A stretch of 21,055 nucleotides of DNA from CAYXTC01 sp964479375 (lineage in GTDB: Bacteria; Patescibacteriota; Minisyncoccia; Minisyncoccales; GWA2-38-27): positions 1 through 21,055 of the forward strand of contig CAYZKD010000013.1 of the NCBI GenBank assembly GCA_964479375.1. Reading direction: 5' to 3'. Both the position numbers and the translations under genes were made by a program. Numbering within the stretch: the stretch's first letter is position 1; every line of letters starts with the position of its first letter. Below, one piece after another: positions 14,607-21,010 of the stretch. The notes beneath the pieces were generated by a model that worked only from the letters and a program-made list of their open reading frames with translations, made no database searches and was not told the origin of the DNA.

Positions 14607-14638
14607 ATAAAAAAGCCCGAGAGACATCTCGAGCTTTT
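14607..14638 (-). terminator. terminator of the PEGA-type lipoprotein gene
   Basis: On the minus strand AAAAGC-T-CGAG pairs with CTCG-G-GCTTTT (one mismatch; 14638 to 14611), followed by more T. Copy 2 of the hairpin module lies about 80 nt further on as a second terminator-like hairpin. Confidence 0.8.
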
Positions 14639-14657
14639 GAAAGTATAGAGGGGCCCC

Positions 14658-15515
14658 CTAGTAGCCGAACAAGGTATCGTTGTGGCCGGGAATAATTTTA
14701 ATCTCACTTATCGCGGTAACTATCAGATCGTTGCCTGGGCCCTGAGTAACAATGCTATACTCTCTGACAATGTCTTTTTTGAAAGGATCTTTGATTCTGG
14801 TCCTGTACTTCCCGCATCTCGTAAGGCACTCAAGCGCCTCTTTGATTTGCTCTTCGGAGAACCGATATTCGTCCCTCAACACGCTCTCCCACCTGCCTTT
14901 CGGGCGCGTAAAGGTCCCGGCGGGAGGCATCAGGGGATAGAATATAGAAAGAGCTTTTTCTTTTGGGACAAAAAGAACGCATATCCGGTTGTGGTTCGGC
15001 CAATCCAGTTTATAAACCGGGCCAACAGCAACTAGCCCACCCGTGGGACTGGAAACAACCTGCGAAAGAGAACCCTCAAAGTTAAAATAGCGCTGGAAGC
15101 CCATATTAGGTTCACCGAAATAGCGATCGGATTTGAAATTCTTAATCCACTTCTCCATTTCCGGGATAGCTGCCACTTTCTTAATGTACTCCCCCATGTC
15201 CATCCTTATCCAAAAAGTCATCCCCGAGCATTCAGAAGAGTCCAAGCGGAGCGGAGTTTTCCCCAAAAGCCTGTCTTTGACTCGAGAGCCTTCTTCTCTT
15301 TGTTGGAGATAAACTTTAGCCCCCGCAGGAACAGAGTCTATGTATATCTTTGTTTGACGAAGATTCCGTCTTGGGAGAGGAAACTGCTCCGAGAGACTTC
15401 TTTGGTCAGACTCCTGATCATTTACTTCTCTGCGAGCTTCAGAATTTTTTTTCTCAGAACAGGCCAAAGAAAAAACTAATATAAGCCCCGAAATCCAAAA
15501 CATTTTTCTCCTCAT
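14658..15515 (-). CDS. lipoprotein with a PEGA-like domain (285 aa)
   Basis: Signal peptide MRRKMFWISGLILVFSLAC with lipobox FSLAC, lipidated Cys at 19. A charged linker (20-54, RREVNDQESDQRS) is followed by a PEGA-type beta domain at 55-92: TKIYIDSVPAGAKVYL, then LGKTPLRLD, matching the I-x-S-x-P-x-G-A-x-V-Y and L-G-x-T-P hallmarks. Residues 93-285 form a mixed domain without recognised motifs. Five Cys occur after the lipobox in total. AGAGGAGAAG gives a strong ribosome site. It would be anchored outside the membrane. PEGA domains are common in cell-surface proteins; the role here is unknown. It stands as its own unit between its terminator and a 110-nt spacer. Confidence 0.82.
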   Translation of the reverse strand: MRRKMFWISGLILVFSLACSEKKNSEARREVNDQESDQRSLSEQFPLPRRNLRQTKIYIDSVPAGAKVYLQQREEGSRVKDRLLGKTPLRLDSSECSGMTFWIRMDMGEYIKKVAAIPEMEKWIKNFKSDRYFGEPNMGFQRYFNFEGSLSQVVSSPTGGLVAVGPVYKLDWPNHNRICVLFVPKEKALSIFYPLMPPAGTFTRPKGRWESVLRDEYRFSEEQIKEALECLTRCGKYRTRIKDPFKKDIVREYSIVTQGPGNDLIVTAISEIKIIPGHNDTLFGY

Positions 15516-15625
15516 CTTCTTCTCCTCTTGTTAGGATTTCCAAACTGCTGCATCATCCGCTATCACACGCAAACTATCTTAATTCGTTAAATAAGGTGAT
15601 GGGCTAAGAGCCTTGTATTGTTTTT

Positions 15626-15898
15626 TTAAAGGAAGGTGTAAACTTTTCTTCCGACGAAAAACCCCAATATCAGTCCAGTCAGCAAAACTATTATCCACAT
15701 AACAACAGCAAGGCGGGAAGCGGACGTAGTGGCAATCGTCCCTATTGTAATAACTGTGAAAATAAAGCTCATCGTCAAAGCGGAATTGCGAGGTATGTGT
15801 ACTTTCACCGAAGGATTGGTTCTATTGATTCCCGCTCCTGCTAAACTTCCCCACAACAGGGCCGTCAAAAATACGAGAAAACATATAGCTAACACCAT
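15626..15898 (-). CDS. 90-aa membrane protein with three hydrophobic helices
   Basis: Hydrophobic spans lie at about 3-22 (LAICFLVFLTALLWGSLAGA), 42-60 and 63-83. The segment between the first two (INRTNPSVKVHIPRNS) is polar and probably on the outside. GRKVYTFL closes the chain. AAAGGAA before the ATG supports the start. No family recognised. A consensus -35 TTGACA (15973-15968, minus) lies upstream, with only a weak -10. It lies downstream of the broken GNAT gene in the same direction. Confidence 0.65.
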   Translation of the reverse strand: MVLAICFLVFLTALLWGSLAGAGINRTNPSVKVHIPRNSALTMSFIFTVITIGTIATTSASRLAVVMWIIVLLTGLILGFFVGRKVYTFL

Positions 15899-15982
15899 TT
15901 TCTGTTCCTTTCTTTTTTTGTTAAAGATCAGTAACTATATTCAGTTAAAGCATATTTGTTATTTGTCTGTCAAATAAAATCT

Positions 15983-16506
15983 TCACCTGGTCTTGGCGAA
16001 AAGATAGCAGTCCAAAAATCTGGTTCCCTTTTTTGTATGCTTTTTCAAAGTCCCTTCAAATTCGTATCTCGCTTTCTCCAAAACCTTCATCGAGGCCTTA
16101 TTCCAAGGAAACACAGCAGCGTAAATTATTCTAAGACCAAATTTGAAAACCAAACGCTGTTATTTTTTTGAGAGCCATGGTAGTAATACCCCTCCCCCGG
16201 TGTCTTTTATTCAGCCAATACCCCGCCTCTGCCCTGTGCCCTTCTGTGTTATTAAGACCCGCAGAACCCGCAACCTCACCCCTTAATATCAATTAAAAAA
16301 ATCGTCTTGGGCTTCTTTTTCTTTCTCTCTGCCAAGTCTTTGTTTATCCAATTATTCGCCTCTTGGACAGTATAGGAAAAAGGGATGCCAGAAGTGTTCC
16401 GGGCGGTAGTTCTGTCGTTGATATTCTTTCTCAAAGATTTTTCATCCCCTTTCTTGTAGGGCCTTAGGGTAAAGTCTTTTGTTTTAATAATAGGTATTTT
16501 AATCAT
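15983..16506 (-). pseudogene. GNAT acetyltransferase (RimJ/RimL-like) split by two frameshifts
   Basis: Three consecutive frames rebuild one GNAT N-acetyltransferase of about 174 aa. The first 75 residues hold the N-terminal beta-alpha part (MIKIPIIKTKDFTLRPYKKG). The next frame carries GEVAGSAGLNN and AEAGYWLNKRHRGRGITTMA, which includes the acetyl-CoA loop (R-G-R-G-I). The last frame carries KASMKVLEKARYEFEGTLKK and ends at 15983. The first break is one extra G in a run of four G (about 16277). The second is one extra base in a T-run (about 16147). Both are homopolymer indels, so sequencing error is as likely as true decay. The fold and order are otherwise intact. Confidence 0.85.
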
Positions 16507-16507
16507 C

Positions 16508-16588
16508 CTAAAGTTTAGGGTTGTTTGGAGAGTCAGGCCCCCTTAACGTCTTCGTCAATGCATTTCTTATTGCAAAAACTATGTCCAT
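16508..16588 (-). CDS. possible 26-aa leader-type ORF before the GNAT gene
   Basis: A minus-strand frame with ATG at 16588 encodes a 26-aa peptide (MDIVFAIRNAL...) and stops one base before the GNAT ATG. The same frame is open for about 14 more codons upstream but without a clear start or ribosome site. Tight abutment suggests coupling; chance is a real alternative. Confidence 0.25.
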   Translation of the reverse strand: MDIVFAIRNALTKTLRGPDSPNNPKL

Positions 16589-16669
16589 TAGATAATCATA
16601 ATCGCGGTCGGTTAATTGGATTAAGTCTGAAACCTCTTATTTTAATGCAACGATAATAAAGGTTAAAGA

Positions 16670-16702
16670 TAAAAAAATCCGTTGTAGTTTCCTACAACGG
16701 AT
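16670..16702 (-). terminator. strong terminator of the TIM-barrel gene
   Basis: Minus strand: ATCCGTTGTAG, loop GAAA, CTACAACGGAT, then seven T. An 11-bp perfect stem (16702-16692 with 16687-16677). Confidence 0.93.
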
Positions 16703-16735
16703 ACGACTCTTATCGTTCTCAAAGGTTCCGATTTT

Positions 16736-17503
16736 TTACTCGCGAACTTCCTTCCGGATAAAAGCAATCTCATTGGCGATGTCAGCAGCAGCTTGGTATT
16801 GCCCTTCCAAAATGATTGGGCAAGGCTGATCGCCCAGAGCACCAAACATATTGCCAAGAAAATCAACCAGCGCTTTGACGTTCCGGGCACGGTGCAGAAG
16901 GCAATGATTGCTGTCTTCTGTTTCTCCGCTCACGTGCAAATGAGAGATTCTGCCACGCATGGCGTGAAATAAATCTTGCGCATACTGCATTGAGTTGTCG
17001 TGCTCATAGGCGTGCTGGACGTCCAGCACGAAAGCCAAATCGCAAGCCCGAACCAGCTTTTCCAGCTCTGACAGAAGAAAGCCGTTGGGCTTGTTTTTGT
17101 CCATGTTCTCAATGGCGAAACGAACTCCTGAGCTTCGCCCCTGAGAGATTATCTGATCGTAATATCCGATTGGATACTCGCCATCAATCTTCAAAGGATG
17201 AATCAGCATCGTGGACGCAGCCTGGCTGACCGCGATTCTCCTTGCCATCTCGGCTTGCGTAGCCGATTCTACGTCCGGTTTGTAATCCGGAAGGTGCAAC
17301 GAACGGTAATGTTGAGCCGCGAAGGGATGATCTTCTGCTTCCAGCATAGAGGTCACCCTGATGTCTGTCGGCTCAAGACTTGCCCCGATGAAAAACTCAA
17401 CTGCGTTCGCGCCAGACGCTTCCATGGAAACTTTCTGTTGCTGAAGCGAGTTCACACCAATTGCGTACAACCAGCCGGTTGACGGACCAATAATCAGAAT
17501 CAC
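16736..17503 (-). CDS. sugar phosphate isomerase/epimerase-like TIM-barrel protein
   Basis: A xylose-isomerase-like TIM barrel (AP endonuclease family 2 fold). Candidate metal and catalytic residues lie at strand ends: E36 (AVEFF), H70 (LHLPD), H102 (IHPLK), E132 (AIENMD), D161 and H164 (LDVQHAYE), H190 (LHVSGE) and E233 (ILEGQ). Members isomerise or epimerise sugars or act on hydroxyl-acid substrates; endonuclease IV is a close relative, but its full zinc set is not obvious. The start is GTG at 17503, fixed by AAGGAG 7-8 nt upstream; the longer reading has no support. The gene is more GC-rich and uses CCG/GCG codons more than its AT-rich neighbours, hinting at acquisition. It has its own strong terminator. 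Confidence 0.85.
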   Translation of the reverse strand: MILIIGPSTGWLYAIGVNSLQQQKVSMEASGANAVEFFIGASLEPTDIRVTSMLEAEDHPFAAQHYRSLHLPDYKPDVESATQAEMARRIAVSQAASTMLIHPLKIDGEYPIGYYDQIISQGRSSGVRFAIENMDKNKPNGFLLSELEKLVRACDLAFVLDVQHAYEHDNSMQYAQDLFHAMRGRISHLHVSGETEDSNHCLLHRARNVKALVDFLGNMFGALGDQPCPIILEGQYQAAADIANEIAFIRKEVRE

Positions 17504-17868
17504 TTTATTCTCCTTTTGATTTGTGCAAGATTTGAAAAACCCAACTCAGAAACTCGCGAATTTCAAAGAACATTATAATATTACCATGATTATAAAAAAA
17601 TGTCAGTGGTTAAAATTTCTGGTTCATTCTAAAAAATTCGAGCATCGACGAGGACGGGCGGGCAATTTCGTCAGTTTAGATTTCGTTTCTTGGATTTGTG
17701 AATAAAATTCGGCAAGATAATTTCAAAGGTTTGTAAGCGTTTTAATTCAGCAGCCACTTCGTTCGGAACAAACTCAAAATTTCCCGACGGCGACATTCGC
17801 TCGCCCGGCCCCATTGAAGATGGGGCTGGGCAAAAACCAAGCTAAAAATTTTGAGCCGTTTAATACTG
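17504..17868. other. gene-free stretch between the TIM-barrel gene and tRNA-Gln
   Basis: I see no convincing protein gene. A plus-strand frame with a TATAAT just before an ATG at 17587 (MIIKKCQWLKFLVH...) ends at 17705 and looks like chance or decayed sequence: low hydrophobic order and no ribosome site. A nested hairpin element occupies 17773-17855, listed separately. The stretch is probably the 3' flank of the tRNA plus unassigned sequence. Confidence 0.6.
17773..17855 (-). ncRNA. nested-hairpin element, candidate structured RNA
   Basis: An outer 10-bp perfect stem, CTCAAAATTT (17773-17782) with AAATTTTGAG (17846-17855), encloses an inner hairpin, GCCC-G-GCCCCAT (17803-17814) with ATGGGGC-T-GGGC (17820-17831), loop TGAAG. 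The pairing is far stronger than chance. It lies 14 nt past the 3' end of tRNA-Gln, in the direction of its transcription, so it could be co-transcribed with the tRNA. Neither side shows a good T-run, so it is not a simple terminator. Strand and RNA nature are inferred. Confidence 0.45.
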
Positions 17869-17939
17869 CTGCCGGGCCAGGATTCGAACCTGGATTACTA
17901 GAGCCAAAATCTAGTGTCCTACCGTTAGACGACCCGGCA
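17869..17939 (-). tRNA. tRNA-Gln(UUG)
   Basis: A complete cloverleaf on the minus strand: acceptor TGCCGGG/CCCGGCA with U1-A72, as expected for tRNA-Gln, and discriminator G. The D arm contains AACGGTAGGAC, the anticodon stem is CTAGA/TCTAG with loop TTTTGGC (anticodon TTG), and the T arm is CCAGG-TTCGAAT-CCTGG. CCA is not encoded, so a CCA-adding enzyme is required. It lies just downstream of dnaX in the same direction. Confidence 0.97.
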
Positions 17940-17952
17940 ATAGCAATATATC

Positions 17953-19068
17953 TTACTTTTCTTTCTCTGTTATGTCAACGATAGCTAATTCTAGGGGCAA
18001 TTGAGGAATGGAAGAATAACGCATTTTGTTCTCTGCATCCAGGAACAAGTCGATCATTTTGTGAATCTTCTCTCCCCCGAAAGACTTTGCCTGTTCTTTA
18101 AAGAACTTTTTCTCTTCTCCTGTGAGGCCCAAGATAATAGGATTTTCATCCTCCGGATTAATCTCTAATATTAAAAGACGTCTTAAGTACCTCACCAGGG
18201 CTCTGGCAAACTCCTGAGGATCGAATCCTTTTTCCATAATCTGGTTTAAGAACTTTAAGGCCTCAGCTGAATTATTGTTTCTAATGTGCTCTAAAAACTG
18301 ACTTATTAAACTATTGTCTGCTATCCCCAGAATATCTCTTACTTTCTCTGCTTTTATCTCTTCAGAATTTACTGTATAGGCAAAAGTCAGCACCTGATCT
18401 AAAAGGCTCTCCGCGTCCCTAACAGCCCCTCCTGAATTAAGAGCAATAAGCTCCAGGGCTGCCTTGTCTATCTTAACTCCTTCTTTTTTACAAATATAGG
18501 ACATTCTTTGCTCTATCTCGGGAAGTTTTAATTTCCTGAAGTCAAATCTCTGGCATCTGGAGATAATGGTGGGCAGCATTTTATGAACCTCTGTGGTGGC
18601 TAAAACAAAAATTGCGTGAGGGGGAGGCTCCTCCAGGGTTTTCAAAAGAGCATTAACTGCGTCTTTGGAAAGCTGGTGAGCCTCATCCAGTATAAATACC
18701 TTATATTTTTCTTTGGCAGGTGAAAACTTAATTCCTTCCCTTAACTCCCTAATTTCATCAATTCCTCTATGCGAGGCAGCATCAATCTCTATTAAGTCAA
18801 GGGATCTCCCGTTTATAATATCAAGGCAAGAAGGACATTTGTTGCAGGGCTCTGCCTTTCCCTCTTTCCTGTTGTGACAATTAAGGGATTTGGCAAACAG
18901 CCTTGCCGTAGTAGTCTTGCCCGTTCCCCTTGGTCCTGAGAACAAATAGGCATGAGAAACCATCTCGCGGGAGACAGCATTGGTTAAAGTCCTAACTATG
19001 TGCTCTTGCCCTACGATCTCAGAGAAGCTTTTCGGCCTGTATTTTCGGTAAAGAACCAAGTTAGACAT
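17953..19068 (-). CDS. dnaX: DNA polymerase III subunit gamma/tau (short, gamma-type)
   Basis: The ATPase of the clamp loader. With the start at MSNLVLYRKYRPKSF the chain is 371 aa. Walker A GPRGTGKT is at 45-52, the zinc cysteines are C64, C75, C78 and C81, ILDEAH (126-131) is Walker B, ATTE (157-160) is sensor 1 and SRCQR (170-174) holds the arginine finger. The AAA+ lid and collar follow, but the long tau C-terminus that binds the polymerase and helicase is missing. I chose 19068 over an in-frame ATG at 19122 because YRKYRP is the conserved start and because the gtrA stop at 19070 abuts it by one base, giving translational coupling. It precedes tRNA-Gln. Confidence 0.95.
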   Translation of the reverse strand: MSNLVLYRKYRPKSFSEIVGQEHIVRTLTNAVSREMVSHAYLFSGPRGTGKTTTARLFAKSLNCHNRKEGKAEPCNKCPSCLDIINGRSLDLIEIDAASHRGIDEIRELREGIKFSPAKEKYKVFILDEAHQLSKDAVNALLKTLEEPPPHAIFVLATTEVHKMLPTIISRCQRFDFRKLKLPEIEQRMSYICKKEGVKIDKAALELIALNSGGAVRDAESLLDQVLTFAYTVNSEEIKAEKVRDILGIADNSLISQFLEHIRNNNSAEALKFLNQIMEKGFDPQEFARALVRYLRRLLILEINPEDENPIILGLTGEEKKFFKEQAKSFGGEKIHKMIDLFLDAENKMRYSSIPQLPLELAIVDITEKEK

Positions 19069-19069
19069 G

Positions 19070-19723
19070 TTATTTCCCAGGAGAAGTAATGGGTGCTTCT
19101 TTATCTTTTTTCTTGAAAACAATAAACTTATACCCTAAAAAGTTCCACATAAACACACAGATAATAGCCACAAAGGCCCCTATATTAGCCCAAAGTTCGG
19201 GCGAAACGCCAAACTGGGGGCCAATTATGTTAACAATGAAAGAGGCCACCCCTACGTTCAGAAGAAATCCTATGCCCGCTATCAGATAGAATTTCCCAAA
19301 CTCTTTGCCCCCTACCTTAGTTTCTTTGTGCTCGTAGGTCCAGAATTTATTCCAGAAATAGGAGTTGACCACAGAAATAGTAAAAGAAACCGCCTTAAAA
19401 ACAGAATAAAACCATCCGGAAGCAATTCCAGAAACAAGTATTAATATGTTTAAAACCCCCAAATCAACAAAAGTGTTCAGGGCTCCCACCATTACGAACT
19501 TTGCCAGTTGGAACAAAACAGAAAATGCCTTCCCGATCCAAAAAGCAACAACGGTCCCAACCAAAGCAAGTAAAGGAAGAACAACGGGGAGATAAATAAT
19601 AACCCTGTCCACCGCCTCGGGCAGACTCAATGTTTTAGATATTCCCAATTTGGAAACAATAACAGCAATTAAGGCAATAACCTCCCCTATAACTAAAGGA
19701 AAAATATAGTCTGCTTTTTTCAT
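19070..19723 (-). CDS. GtrA-like family membrane protein
   Basis: The GtrA family domain fills about residues 73-205. Signatures are FVMVGALNTFVDLGVLNIL (76-94), NSYFWNKFWTY (120-130) and WNFLGYKFIVFKKK near the end. Four helices belong to GtrA; two more hydrophobic spans at about 8-26 and 41-66 form an N-terminal addition. GtrA proteins are thought to flip undecaprenyl-linked sugars across the membrane for cell-surface glycan synthesis. No glycosyltransferase is adjacent, so its partner is unknown. It is the first gene of the gtrA-dnaX unit, whose stop and start lie one base apart. Confidence 0.9.
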   Translation of the reverse strand: MKKADYIFPLVIGEVIALIAVIVSKLGISKTLSLPEAVDRVIIYLPVVLPLLALVGTVVAFWIGKAFSVLFQLAKFVMVGALNTFVDLGVLNILILVSGIASGWFYSVFKAVSFTISVVNSYFWNKFWTYEHKETKVGGKEFGKFYLIAGIGFLLNVGVASFIVNIIGPQFGVSPELWANIGAFVAIICVFMWNFLGYKFIVFKKKDKEAPITSPGK

Positions 19724-19806
19724 ATTAATCTCATCAATAGTTATAAATCTTATTAAAACCTTCCTCTATATTAACTTTTTAAAAACTCAAAAGCAAGAAG
19801 CGCTAT

Positions 19807-19835
19807 AAAAAAAGCCCTCTTTAAAAGAAGGCTTT
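19807..19835 (-). terminator. terminator whose stem includes the last codons of the SCQGH gene
   Basis: Minus-strand AAAGCC (19835-19830), inner TTCTTTTAAAGA, then GGCTTT (19816-19811) and a T-run. The stop codon (19821-19823) lies in the loop region. Its core CTTCTTTTAAAGAGGG equals that of the tspO terminator at 10091-10119. Confidence 0.85.
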
Positions 19836-20168
19836 GTCTGGAATTCTCTTGAGTGTTCGGATCTTGGCGCCGAAGTCCTCTGCGCTGGTTTGAAGAACTT
19901 TTAAGTCCAATTCTCTTTGCTCTGGCATAATCCTGAAAGTCGCCCTTGGCAAGATAATCCAAGGTACCCTACTCCTGGTTTCCTTTCTGTAAACCAAGAG
20001 GTTGTACCAAGTGACCAAGTTAACCACTTTTTTTGCATCGCAAGAGTCAATATCAACCCAAGGATACGGAAGGCCGTGGTTTCTGTGGCCCTGACAGGAA
20101 GAAAGGGATCTTATCCCAAGTCGCAGGAGATTCATTACCAAAATACTAATTTTTTGATCAAGATTCAT
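19821..20168 (-). CDS. conserved-looking hypothetical protein with an SCQGH motif (115 aa)
   Basis: No named family recognised. I place the start at 20168 (MNLDQKISILVM), preceded by AAAGGA in the correct window and by a promoter ending near 20224. The longer in-frame reading to 20234 would run through the promoter. The notable motif is SLSSCQGHRNHGLPYPWVDI (21-40), with clustered Cys, two His and a terminal acidic pair that could bind a metal or a nucleotide. The rest is mixed alpha/beta with a basic middle (RKETRSRVP). The Cys-His-His-Asp cluster suggests an enzyme or metal site; the function is unknown. It runs into its own terminator. Confidence 0.75.
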   Translation of the reverse strand: MNLDQKISILVMNLLRLGIRSLSSCQGHRNHGLPYPWVDIDSCDAKKVVNLVTWYNLLVYRKETRSRVPWIILPRATFRIMPEQRELDLKVLQTSAEDFGAKIRTLKRIPDKAFF

Positions 20169-20223
20169 TTTTTTCCTTTCTTTCGGGTTTCTGGCATATT
20201 TGATATTAAAACGAACTAACAAT

Positions 20224-20253
20224 ATCGTATCCATATTATAGTTGTTTTGTCAA
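20224..20253 (-). promoter_or_regulatory. promoter for the SCQGH-motif gene
   Basis: Minus-strand TTGACA (20253-20248), 18 nt, TACGAT (20229-20224). The leader to the ATG at 20168 is about 50 nt. The -35 is the end of repeat module copy 3. Confidence 0.6.
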
Positions 20254-20312
20254 TCCCTTGTTGATCCATGTGATAGTATCCCAAAAAAATGTGGGAGGAC
20301 GGGCCTCCCACA
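20250..20312 (-). repeat. 63-nt hairpin/promoter module, copy 3 (loop inverted)
   Basis: The same layout as copies 1 and 2: hairpin TGTGGGAGG-CCCGT-CCTCCCACA on the minus strand, seven T, GGGATACTATCACATGGATCA, then TTGA of the -35. The flank is diverged, but the stem is identical. The hairpin loop (CCCGT on minus) is the reverse complement of that in copies 1 and 2 (ACGGG on minus). Confidence 0.85.
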
Positions 20313-20328
20313 AAACCTCTGATGGTAT

Positions 20329-20356
20329 AAAAAAGCGCCACATTTTTCTGTGGCGC
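20329..20356 (-). terminator. terminator of the heptad-repeat gene
   Basis: Minus-strand GCGCCACA (20356-20349), loop, TGTGGCGC (20342-20335), six T. An 8-bp perfect stem beginning 9 nt after the stop. Confidence 0.93.
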
Positions 20357-20364
20357 ATATGAAG

Positions 20365-20901
20365 CTATCCGACTGGACCTCGCGAGGCGAGCACCTCCAT
20401 AATCTCGAAGGCATCGCCTGAGATCCCGGAGACATTGCCTGAGATCCCGGAAACATCACCTGAGATTAAGGAGACATGGCCTGAGATCCCGGAGACATCG
20501 CCTGAGATCCCGGAGGCATCGCCCCAGATCCCGGAGACATCACCTGAGATCCCGGAGACATTGCCTGAGGTCCCGGAGATATTGCCTGAGATCCTGGAGG
20601 CATCGCCCCAGATCCCGGAGACATCACCTGAGATCCCGGAGACATTGCCTGAGGTCCCGGAGATATTGCCTGAGATCCTGGAGACATCGCCTGAGATCAA
20701 GGAGGCATCGCCCCAGATCTCGGAGACATCACCTGAGATCCCGGAGACATCGCCCCGGATCCCGGAAACATCGCCTGAGATCCTGGAGGCATCGCCCCAG
20801 ATCCCGGAAATGTCTCCTTTCAACTCCTCGGCGTTCATCAGACGCTTGGCCTGCCGGAGACCCAGCTGCTTCCTGATCTTTTTTGCCATTTCTTGATCCA
20901 T
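20365..20901 (-). CDS. heptad-repeat protein (20 x GDVSGIS-type, 178 aa)
   Basis: The first 28 residues (MDQEMAKKIRKQLGLRQAKR and on) are a basic helical head. From residue 29 to 168 there are 20 gapless seven-residue units of pattern G-[D/N/H]-[V/I/A]-[S/F]-x-[I/T]-[S/W/R/M]. Gly and the small/hydrophobic positions are strictly periodic. This suits a regular beta-solenoid or similar rod; no membrane segment or signal peptide is present. The last residues are EVLASRGPVG. AAAGGAG precedes the ATG and the promoter is close to consensus. I recall similar GDVSGI/GDVTGL proteins in metagenomic genomes but know no function. The opposite strand is also open through the repeats. Confidence 0.8.
   Translation of the reverse strand: MDQEMAKKIRKQLGLRQAKRLMNAEELKGDISGIWGDASRISGDVSGIRGDVSGISGDVSEIWGDASLISGDVSRISGNISGTSGNVSGISGDVSGIWGDASRISGNISGTSGNVSGISGDVSGIWGDASGISGDVSGISGHVSLISGDVSGISGNVSGISGDAFEIMEVLASRGPVG
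20398..20817 (-). repeat. twenty 21-nt units with an 84-nt perfect higher-order repeat
   Basis: The coding repeat is 20 heptads (420 nt). Inside it, 20512-20595 and 20596-20679 are identical 84-nt (four-heptad) blocks, with identity continuing four bases further. Other units differ from each other by a few bases, so they are older. Confidence 0.92.
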
Positions 20902-20958
20902 TTTTCCAGCTCCTTTCGCTGTCTGGGGTTTCTTTAAGGCTAAAAGAACAATGCCTAG

Positions 20959-20987
20959 ATTATGGCAAACTAGGGTAGTTTTGTCAA
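20959..20987 (-). promoter_or_regulatory. promoter for the heptad-repeat gene
   Basis: Minus-strand TTGACA (20987-20982), 17 nt, CATAAT (20964-20959). One of the best promoters in the window. It gives a leader of about 50 nt. Confidence 0.75.
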
Positions 20988-21010
20988 TATGCGCTCCCAG
21001 GGGGTATAAT
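20981..21010 (+). promoter_or_regulatory. divergent promoter sharing its -35 with the heptad-repeat promoter
   Basis: TTGTCA (20981-20986), 18 nt, consensus TATAAT (21005-21010). It points off the right edge. The 45 nt beyond hold an ATG with only four codons and a GGGG-type ribosome site near 21032; the driven gene starts outside the window. Confidence 0.65.

Noticed and set aside
17523..17705. A 60-aa plus-strand open frame before the nested hairpin element.
   Set aside because: No ribosome site, no recognised family, and irregular composition. Kept only as a note in the gene-free stretch.
17953..19122. A dnaX start at 19122 giving 389 aa.
   Set aside because: The extra 18 residues overlap gtrA and are unlike any DnaX N-terminus. 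The ATG at 19068 begins at the conserved LYRKYRP block.
20435..20896. A 153-aa plus-strand open frame of PEIPETS-type repeats opposite the heptad gene.
   Set aside because: It is the mirror of the 21-nt coding repeat, which lacks stops on both strands. It has no ribosome site, while the minus frame has a promoter, Shine-Dalgarno and terminator.
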